A DNA stretch of 64,000 nt from Streptomyces chartreusis NRRL 3882 (GTDB lineage: Bacteria; Actinomycetota; Actinomycetes; Streptomycetales; Streptomycetaceae). The notes beneath the pieces were generated by a model. That model made no database searches and had not been told where the DNA came from. It saw nothing but the letters and a program-made list of their open reading frames with translations. Both the position numbers and the translations under genes were made by a program. The first letter of the stretch is position 1. Every line of letters begins with the position of its first letter. The stretch is taken from assembly GCF_900236475.1 (NCBI RefSeq), contig NZ_LT963352.1, forward strand, positions 4,728,501 to 4,792,500. The letters run 5' to 3'. This document shows, in pieces, positions 58,393-64,000 of this stretch.

Positions 58393-59601
58393 GTGACGAC
58401 GATCGTGAACAGATTCGTGACCGCCGAGCGCGCCCTGCGCACGGCGGCGCCCCATCAACTGCTGGACGCGGTCCGTCGTGTACTGACCGATCAGTACGCG
58501 GCGGACTCCGTCGAGCTGTACCTGGCCGACTACGGACTGACGGTGCTTCAGCCGGTGTCCGTGCTGCCGCACACCCTTCAGCCGGTGTCCGTGGCCAACA
58601 GCCCGGCGGGCCGGGCCTTCGGCGCGCAGGAGCCGTACGTGGAAACCCTGCCGGGTGACGTCGTACGCGTGCACCTGCCGGTCACCGTGCGCGGCGACCG
58701 CCTCGGCGTGCTGACGGTGACCCTGCCGGGCGGCGAGCACGCCGGCGGCTGCCTCGGCGAACTGGCCGAGATCGCCGAGGTGCTCGGGCACGAGGTCGTC
58801 GTGGCCGAGCGGGACACCGACCTGTACCTCCAGGCGCGCCGCAGGGACCGGCTCACGCTGGCCGCCGAGATGCAGTGGCAGTTGCTGCCGGGCCGCTCCT
58901 GCGTCCGCCCCGAGTACGAGCTGGGCGCCCAGCTGGAACCGGCGTACGCGGTCTTCGGCGACAACTTCGACTGGTCCGCCACGGCCGACCGGCTCAGCCT
59001 CTACGTCACCAACGGCATGGGCGAGGGCATAGAGGCCTCCCTGCTGACGAACCTGGCGATCAACGCCCTGCGCAACGCGCGCCGGGCCGGTCTCCCCATC
59101 GCCGACCAGGCGGCCCTGGCCGACCAGGCGGTGTACGCCCACTACCGGGGTCGCTGCTACCTGTCCGTGCTCATGCTGGACATCGAGCTGGCCACCGGGC
59201 GGGTCCGGGCGGTGGACGCCGGTTCCCCGCGGCTGCTGCGGCTGCGCCGGGGCGCGGTGGAGCCGGTGCCCTTCGACGCCCAGCTGCCGCTGGGAATGTT
59301 CGAGGAGACCGACTACGTGGCCCAGGAGTTCACGGTCGAGTCCGGTGACCGGCTGGTCTTCGTCAGCGACGGGGTGTACGGCGTCGCCTCCCCGGGCGGA
59401 GAGGCGTACGGGGACGACGCCCTGGCCCGGGCGATCCAGTCGACCCGGCTGCTCCCGGCCGCCGAGGTGCCCCGGGCCGTGCTGCGCGAACTGTCCGGCC
59501 ACCGCGGCGGACCCGTCCCGGACGACGACGCCCTGGTGGTGTGCCTGGACTGGCGTGGGCGGGAGGGGCCAGGGAAGGCGGAGGTCAGGGGGTGTGGGTG
59601 A
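58393..59601 (+). CDS. SpoIIE/PP2C-type phosphatase, RsbU-like, with altered metal site
   Basis: 402 residues from GTG 58393; TTG 58324 or others cannot be excluded. The N-terminal half resembles a GAF-like sensor (LLDAVRRVLTDQYAADSVELYLADYGL). The phosphatase domain starts LTLAAEMQWQLLPGRSC. The first metal motif is FGDNFDW (GGDWYD usually), and the GDVMGHG motif reads TNGMGEG, so its key Asp is Asn; VSDGVYG and DDDALVVC are near normal. Activity may be lowered or it may be a binding-only sensor. It begins the stressosome-like operon and lies 108 bases before RsbR. Confidence 0.8.
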   Translation: MTTIVNRFVTAERALRTAAPHQLLDAVRRVLTDQYAADSVELYLADYGLTVLQPVSVLPHTLQPVSVANSPAGRAFGAQEPYVETLPGDVVRVHLPVTVRGDRLGVLTVTLPGGEHAGGCLGELAEIAEVLGHEVVVAERDTDLYLQARRRDRLTLAAEMQWQLLPGRSCVRPEYELGAQLEPAYAVFGDNFDWSATADRLSLYVTNGMGEGIEASLLTNLAINALRNARRAGLPIADQAALADQAVYAHYRGRCYLSVLMLDIELATGRVRAVDAGSPRLLRLRRGAVEPVPFDAQLPLGMFEETDYVAQEFTVESGDRLVFVSDGVYGVASPGGEAYGDDALARAIQSTRLLPAAEVPRAVLRELSGHRGGPVPDDDALVVCLDWRGREGPGKAEVRGCG

Positions 59602-59709
59602 GCGGCTGTTTGGTGGAGCCGTACGCCGGGCCTAATGTTTGTCATACGGCAAGTAATGGCTGGTTTCGCAGGGCGACCTCGGTCCGGCCTGTGCAAGGGA
59701 GCGATGCAA

Positions 59710-60609
59710 GTGTCGGTGTCGGAAGAGAACGCGGAACAAGAGCCGCCCGCACAGCAGGTGAGTGCCTTTCTCGAACAGCGCCGGGAACAGATCGCCCAAC
59801 GGTGGGCGGACGCCGCGCTGTTCCGCACGGTCTTCACCGTGTCCCGCGACGAGGCGGTGGAGGCGGGCAGGTCCGTGGCGGCGGCGCTGGCCGCGGTGGC
59901 GGCCGCCGGGCGGCTGGACGACCTCCGGGCCCCCGGATTCGAGGCCGTGCGCGACCAGTTGGGGCGGATGGCGGCCTCCCGCGCCCGCATGGGGATCGAC
60001 GCCGACGGGCTCGCCGACGAGGTGGCCGCCCTGCGAGAGCCGGTCACCGAGCTGCTGCGCGCCGAGTTCCCGGACCCCGGCGCCCCCGAGGCCCAGGAGT
60101 GCGTGCTGGCCCTCACCGTGCTCATGGGCACGCTGCGGCTGGTCGTACTGGAGACGACGGTCAGCGCGGGCGAGGAGGTGATCGCACGGCAGCGCGAGCA
60201 ACTGCACGAAGTGGCCACCCCGGTGATCAAGCTCTGGGAGAGCACCGTCGCCGTACCGCTGATCGGCACGCTGGACAGTGCGCGCAGCCAGGTGGTCATG
60301 GAGAGCCTGCTGGACGCGATCGTCGCCGAGCGTGCCCGGTACGCCATCCTCGACATCACCGGCGTGCCCACGGTCGACTCGCTGGTCGCCCAGCACCTGA
60401 TGAAGACGGTGGCCGCGGCCCGGCTGATGGGCGCCGAGTGCATCGTCTCCGGCATCCGGCCCGCGATCGCGCAGACCATCGTCCAGCTGGGCATCGACCT
60501 CGGCACGGTGCTCACCCGCGCGAGCCTGGCGGACGCCCTGGCCTACGCGCTCAGCCGGCAGGGCGTCGAGATCGCGCCGGTCCGGGCGGCCGACGCGGAC
60601 GCGCGATGA
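59710..60609 (+). CDS. rsbR: RsbR-type stressosome protein (N-terminal sensor plus STAS)
   Basis: 299 residues from GTG 59710, 8 bases after GGAG; ATG 59704 is close alternative. The first ~170 residues are helical (globin-like RsbRD region, SAFLEQRREQIAQRWADAAL). The STAS domain, about 185-290, runs PLIGTLDSARSQVVMESLL, then YAILDITGVPTVDSLVAQHLMKT, AECIVSGIRPAIAQTIVQLGIDL. The DITGVPTVDS motif and its Ser equal the phosphorylated Thr site of B. subtilis RsbR. RsbR and RsbS build the 1.8-MDa stressosome shell. It overlaps rsbS by 4 bases. Confidence 0.9.
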   Translation: MSVSEENAEQEPPAQQVSAFLEQRREQIAQRWADAALFRTVFTVSRDEAVEAGRSVAAALAAVAAAGRLDDLRAPGFEAVRDQLGRMAASRARMGIDADGLADEVAALREPVTELLRAEFPDPGAPEAQECVLALTVLMGTLRLVVLETTVSAGEEVIARQREQLHEVATPVIKLWESTVAVPLIGTLDSARSQVVMESLLDAIVAERARYAILDITGVPTVDSLVAQHLMKTVAAARLMGAECIVSGIRPAIAQTIVQLGIDLGTVLTRASLADALAYALSRQGVEIAPVRAADADAR

Positions 60610-61019
60610 CCGGCCCCTCGGGGAACGGGCCCTACGGCGGGCACGGCTTCACGGTGCCGGTCCTCCGGCTGGGCGACATCCTGCTGGTCACCCTCCAGGG
60701 GGAGCTGCACGACGGGATGGCCGAGCAGCTCCAGCAGGACATCACCGAGCGGATCGCGCACACCCGGGTGACCGGTGTGGTCATCGACATCTCCGGCGTG
60801 GACATCGTCGACTCCTTCCTGGGGCGGGTCCTCGCGGAGATCGCCGCCGGAGCCGGACTGCTGGCCGCCCGTACGGTGCTGGCCGGGATGCGCCCCGCGG
60901 TGGCGATCACCCTGGTCGAGCTGGGGCTCACCCTGCCCGGATTGCGTACGGCCCTGGACGTCGAACGCGCGATGGAGCTGCTCACCGCCGGTGACCAGCG
61001 GGGCGAGGGGAGTCCGTGA
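60606..61019 (+). CDS. rsbS: RsbS-type stressosome STAS protein
   Basis: 137 residues, a single STAS domain. ILLVTLQGELHDGMAEQLQQDI and VVIDISGVDIVDSFLGRVLAEI carry Ser70 at the phosphorylation site (Ser59 in B. subtilis RsbS), and VLAGMRPAVAITLVELGLTL is the final helix. RsbS binds RsbT and releases it when phosphorylated. Starts in a 4-base overlap with rsbR and ends in a 4-base overlap with rsbT, so the operon gives fixed ratios. Confidence 0.93.
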   Translation: MTGPSGNGPYGGHGFTVPVLRLGDILLVTLQGELHDGMAEQLQQDITERIAHTRVTGVVIDISGVDIVDSFLGRVLAEIAAGAGLLAARTVLAGMRPAVAITLVELGLTLPGLRTALDVERAMELLTAGDQRGEGSP

Positions 61020-61462
61020 TGCGGGCCTCCCGCCATGCCGCCCCGGCCAGCCTGCCGATCGGCTCGGACGCCGACCTGGCCTGGGTACGGCAGCAGGTCC
61101 GGCAGGCCGCCGCCGAGCTCGGTTTCGGTCTGGTGCAGCAGACCAAGCTCGTCACCGCCGCCAGCGAGCTGGCCCGCAACACCCTCGTCCACGGCGGCGG
61201 CGGCCATGTGGAGATCACCCCGCTGCACACCGGGCCGTCGCCCGGCCTGCGGCTGGCCTTCGTCGACGCCGGGCCCGGCATCCGCGACCTGGACCAGGCG
61301 ATGACCGACGGCTACACCAGCGGCGGCGGGCTGGGACTCGGCCTGAGCGGGGCCAAGCGGCTGGTCCAGGAGTTCGAGGTGGACAGCCGGCCCGGTGAGG
61401 GGACCACCGTCACCGTCACCGCCTGGGCCACGGTCGTGCCGTCGGCCCGGCCGGGGCTGTGA
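61016..61462 (+). CDS. rsbT: RsbT-type serine/threonine kinase (GHKL ATPase)
   Basis: 148 residues from GTG 61016. The N box is LVTAASELARNTLVHGGGG, the Asp/Gly ATP-lid motif is VDAGPGIRDLDQAMTDG, and the G2 box TSGGGLGLGLSGAKRLVQEF. RsbT phosphorylates RsbS and RsbR, then leaves to activate a PP2C phosphatase. It overlaps both neighbours by 4 bases. Confidence 0.93.
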   Translation: MMRASRHAAPASLPIGSDADLAWVRQQVRQAAAELGFGLVQQTKLVTAASELARNTLVHGGGGHVEITPLHTGPSPGLRLAFVDAGPGIRDLDQAMTDGYTSGGGLGLGLSGAKRLVQEFEVDSRPGEGTTVTVTAWATVVPSARPGL

Positions 61463-62532
61463 TGAGCAGGGTGTGGGACGTGCCCGTCGACGACTCGACC
61501 CGGGTGCGGGACGTCCGGGTCGCGGCCGAGGCGGCCGGCGCGTGCGCCGGGCTCGGCCCGCACCGCATCGCGACCGCGGCGCTGGTGGCGACGGAGCTGG
61601 CGACCAACCTGGTGCGGCACGCGGACGGCGGGTACGTCCTCATCAACCTCGTCGAGCGAGCGCCCGCCGACGACCGGCGCACGTCCGTGCAGCTCATCGC
61701 GCTCGACCACGGCCCGGGCATCCCGGACGTCGCGGCGGCGATGCGCGACGGCTACACGACCGCGGCTTCCCTGGGCGCCGGCCTCGGCACGTGCCGGCGC
61801 ACAGCGAACGACTTCGACCTGCACAGCGTCCCCGGCCGGGGCACCGTGGCCATGGCCCGGATCGACCACGAACCCCCCGCCGACCGGTATCGGACGCCCC
61901 CTCGGGGGCCGCACGCAGGTGGCGTCAACGTCCCCCTCGGCCGGGCCGACTACTCCGGCGACGCCTGGACCAGGGTCTGCGCGGGCGACCGCCACACCCT
62001 CCTGCTCGCCGACGGGCTCGGCCACGGGCCCAAGGCCGCCGAGGCGTCCGGAGCCGCCGTGGAGGCGCTGCGCGACGTGGCCGACCGGCCGCCCGCCGAG
62101 ATGCTGCGGCATCTGGGCCGGGCGCTGCGCCGCACCCGGGGCGCGGCCGTCGCCGTGGCTCAAGTGGACCTCGCGTCCGGCCGGTTGCACTTCGCCGGGA
62201 TCGGCAACGTCGGCGCCCGGCTGCGCACCGACGGCACCTGGAAGGCGATGCTGTCCCAGCCCGGCATCGTGGGCGCGCAGGTCCCGGCGTCCGTGACCGT
62301 GCAGCGGGAGCCGTGGCAGGACGGCAGCCTGCTCGTCCTGCACAGCGACGGCCTGCCCGGCCGCTGGACGCCACCCGACGACGCCCTGCTCCTGGGCTGC
62401 GACCCGGCGGTGGTGGCATCGGTGGTCCTGCGCGACGCGGGCAGCGCGGCCCGCCCGGTGCGGGACGACACGTGTGTGGCGGTGCTGGGCGGGGGCGGCA
62501 GCGGCCGGAGTCGTCATGGCTCGGGGAGCTGA
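61459..62532 (+). CDS. Fusion of an RsbT-like ATPase domain with a SpoIIE-type phosphatase (RsbX-like)
   Basis: 357 residues. Residues 1-135 are an ATPase domain (IATAALVATELATNLVRHADGGYVLINLV, DHGPGIPDVAAAMRDGYT, LGAGLGTCRRTANDF). Residues 160-350 are a compact phosphatase (YSGDAWTRVCAGDRHTLLLADGLGHG, LHSDGLPGRW, VRDDTCVAVL) like RsbX, which resets RsbR and RsbS. One chain could bind and reset the stressosome. It overlaps rsbT by 4 bases and the convergent MarR gene by 19 bases. Confidence 0.9.
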   Translation: MMSRVWDVPVDDSTRVRDVRVAAEAAGACAGLGPHRIATAALVATELATNLVRHADGGYVLINLVERAPADDRRTSVQLIALDHGPGIPDVAAAMRDGYTTAASLGAGLGTCRRTANDFDLHSVPGRGTVAMARIDHEPPADRYRTPPRGPHAGGVNVPLGRADYSGDAWTRVCAGDRHTLLLADGLGHGPKAAEASGAAVEALRDVADRPPAEMLRHLGRALRRTRGAAVAVAQVDLASGRLHFAGIGNVGARLRTDGTWKAMLSQPGIVGAQVPASVTVQREPWQDGSLLVLHSDGLPGRWTPPDDALLLGCDPAVVASVVLRDAGSAARPVRDDTCVAVLGGGGSGRSRHGSGS

Positions 62533-63029
62533 CGGGCCTCGGGATCCCGCGCCGCCAGAAACCCCCGCAACCCCCGGCTCAGCGCCACCCGTTCCGCCGG
62601 TTCCATCGCCGCCAGTGCCGTGGCCAGGGCCCGCGCCCGGCGGCCGGCGACGTCGCCCAGGACGTGCTGCCCGTGCGCGGTGAGCCGCAGTTGTACCTCG
62701 CGGCGGGTGTCCGGGTGCGGGGCGCGTTCCAGGAGGCCGGCCGCCGCCAGGCGGTCGCAGAGACGGCTGGCCGTGGGGAGGCCGATGTCCAGCCGGTCCG
62801 CCAGGGCCGTCAGGTTCAGGCCCGGTGCCGCCTCCAGGGTGCGCAGCGCCCGCAGCTGGTGCAGGGACAGCCGCAGGGACGCGTCCTGGGCGGCGACCGA
62901 CCACAGGGCCGTCAGACTCTCCACGGCATCGGCGATCTGTGCCGCGACGGCCTCCGGGCCATCGCCCGGTCTCCTCGCCCGGGGGTCGCCGGGGCCGTCG
63001 AGATCGGTCACGAAACGGTCACTTTCCAT
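62514..63029 (-). CDS. MarR-family transcriptional regulator (copy 2)
   Basis: 171 residues from ATG 63029. The core is LHQLRALRTLEAAPGLNLTALADRLDIGLPTASRLCDRLAAAGLLERAPHPDTRREVQLRL, in the same order as copy 1 (SRLCDRLQAAG, RREVQLHL). A His-rich loop (TAHGQHVLG) lies after the wing. It converges on the stressosome operon, ending inside its last gene. A long inverted repeat with CGGGTAC and GTACCCG arms (63036-63076) lies in its upstream region and may be its operator. Confidence 0.87.
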   Translation of the reverse strand: MESDRFVTDLDGPGDPRARRPGDGPEAVAAQIADAVESLTALWSVAAQDASLRLSLHQLRALRTLEAAPGLNLTALADRLDIGLPTASRLCDRLAAAGLLERAPHPDTRREVQLRLTAHGQHVLGDVAGRRARALATALAAMEPAERVALSRGLRGFLAARDPEARQLPEP

Positions 63030-63127
63030 AAGCTCCGGGTACTGCCGAGGTCGCCCTCTTTCAAAGGCTGTACCCGATGAGCCGAGGGGCAAGCCGCCTC
63101 GTTCGAGCGCCCGGCCGGGCCGGAGGC

Positions 63128-63769
63128 TCAGCCGGCGCTGAGCCCCGTCAGTGCGGCGAGCGGCAGGGTGTGCTGGGTCTGGAGGACCTTCGCGCGCAGG
63201 TACCGGACGTTGTGCGCGGTGGTGAAGACGCCCGTGGGGACGCGGTCGCGGACGCCCACGCCCAGGTCGCGCAGCTGATCGGCCTTGTCGGGGTTGTTGG
63301 AGAGCAGGTCCAGCTCGCCGATGCCCAGGGCCCGGAGCATCTGGGCCGCCGCCGTGTAGTCGCGGGCGTCCTCCGGCAGTCCCAGGGCCGCGTTCGCCTC
63401 GTAGGTGTCGAGGCCCTCGTCCTGGAGGGCGTACGCGTCGAGCTTGTTGTAGAGGCCGATGCCCCGGCCCTCCTGGCGGAGGTAGAGCAGCACGCCGCCG
63501 CGCTCGGCTATGCGCTCGACGGCCTCGCGCAGCTGCGGGCCGCAGTCGCAGCGGGCGGAGCCGAACACGTCCCCGGTCAGGCACTCGGAGTGCAGCCGCA
63601 CCAGCGGAACCGGGCCGGGCTCACCCAGGACGACGGCCACGTGTTCCTGGCCGTCGGCCAGGCCGTGGAAGGTGACGAGTTCGGCGTCGACCTCGTAACC
63701 GTCGTGGAAGCGCAGCGGGACCCGGACGCGGGAGCGCGGGGTGGCGATGACAGCGGGGGTGTCGGGCAT
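63128..63769 (-). CDS. ribA: GTP cyclohydrolase II
   Basis: 213 residues from ATG 63769, with GGAGG 6 bases upstream; upstream codons to 63805 are not needed. VRLHSECLTGDVFGSARCDCGPQL is the zinc and GTP motif, YLRQEGRGIGLYNKLDAYALQDEG the catalytic Arg/Tyr region, and LLSNNPDKADQL the guanine-binding end. It opens GTP to start riboflavin synthesis. It is a single-domain RibA, without the RibB fusion of RibBA. Two palindromes in its upstream region suggest specific control. Confidence 0.95.
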   Translation of the reverse strand: MPDTPAVIATPRSRVRVPLRFHDGYEVDAELVTFHGLADGQEHVAVVLGEPGPVPLVRLHSECLTGDVFGSARCDCGPQLREAVERIAERGGVLLYLRQEGRGIGLYNKLDAYALQDEGLDTYEANAALGLPEDARDYTAAAQMLRALGIGELDLLSNNPDKADQLRDLGVGVRDRVPTGVFTTAHNVRYLRAKVLQTQHTLPLAALTGLSAG

Positions 63770-63822
63770 GCGGGGCCTCCGGGTTCCGTTCCTGTTCGGC
63801 TGCACAGCCGTCGGCTTGCAGT

Positions 63823-63884
63823 CTGCTTCAGATTTGAAGCAGATCCACGTCCGGAACCCTACCCTTGCTTTAAATTTGAAGCAA
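63823..63884. promoter_or_regulatory. Two TTCAAATTTGAA-type palindromes upstream of ribA
   Basis: CTGCTTCA-GATT-TGAAGCAG (63823-63842) and TTGCTTTAAATTTGAAGCAA (63865-63884) are 20-bp inverted repeats spaced 42 bases start to start (four helix turns). Their half-site GCTTCAAA fits a MarR-type operator. They stand between ribA and whatever lies to the right. Confidence 0.7.
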
Positions 63885-64000
63885 CGAGATCGTAGTGCGT
63901 TGTGATGTGGGTCACGAACAGGCCGTGGAAGACCTCCGTCGCCACGGCACGTCGTCCGACGCCGGCCGCGTCCCGTCCTCCTGGAGCCCCTGTGCGATCG
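63885..64000. other. Right-hand window end
   Basis: No gene is supported in this last stretch. A plus-strand frame from GTG 63908 stays open to the edge but is too short to judge. Confidence 0.3.

Noticed and set aside
1..64000. CRISPR array, insertion sequence or prophage
   Set aside because: No regularly spaced repeats with unique spacers, no transposase motif and no phage structural gene were seen on either strand.

Overview
The window is chromosomal DNA of a Streptomyces species or a very close relative. The evidence is the very high G+C content with G/C-rich third codon positions, frequent GTG starts, 4-base ATGA/GTGA operon overlaps, and recognisable Streptomyces genes: bldC, vdh (valine dehydrogenase), lsrL next to purSQL, DUF3073 beside purM, DUF6274, the short SRP RNA next to dnaX, and a 14-bp parS site. 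Apart from the inserted-looking metal block it reads as core chromosome, probably on the origin side because of parS.

Layout. 1-10.8 kb: a truncated penicillin-acylase-family gene overlapping a GNAT and a small cupin gene, a CopC-CopD fusion, DUF72, a PAS-PAS-GAF-PP2C-ATPase signalling protein, DUF4383, a Pyr_excise-like protein and an odd RNase-H-like protein. 10.8-18.5 kb: a metal and metalloid resistance block. It has a CmtR-type sensor with a CDF transporter, ArsI/CadI with an ArsO-like flavoprotein facing arsR1, gap with an AraC/GlxA-type regulator (GapR-like) and four direct repeats, and acr3-arsR2 facing arsC. It abuts the 3' end of tRNA-Ser(GGA).

18.5-41.7 kb: ffs, dnaX and the dispersed purine genes purD, purC, purSQL, purF and purM. 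Between them lie a degenerate M48-like membrane protein, a dimethylformamidase-type protein, a DesK/DesR-like two-component system with an ABC-2 exporter placed between two tRNA-Gly(GCC) genes, lsrL, an ArsR-fold regulator with its operator, an M23-type peptidase, a mycothiol-dependent-enzyme-like protein and a two-META-domain lipoprotein. 41.7-54 kb: DUF3073, vdh, bldC with a long leader region, DUF6274, a tRNA-Asp gene beside a broken copy, hrpA, a Glu-Asp-Phe tRNA cluster holding parS, a metallophosphoesterase, a minimal zincin and a lipoprotein.

54-64 kb: a DEAD-box helicase with an Arg/Gly-rich repeat tail, tRNA-Lys, a SigB/SigF-type sigma factor, and a stressosome-like module (PP2C, RsbR, RsbS, RsbT and an RsbT-PP2C fusion in overlapping frames) bracketed by two similar MarR genes, then ribA with paired operators. 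The five genes supply most parts of a partner-switching pathway that senses stress and controls a SigB-type factor. No anti-sigma kinase (RsbW) or anti-anti-sigma factor (RsbV) of the final switch is visible, so the sigma target is inferred from proximity only. No CRISPR array, transposase, prophage or biosynthetic megacluster was seen.
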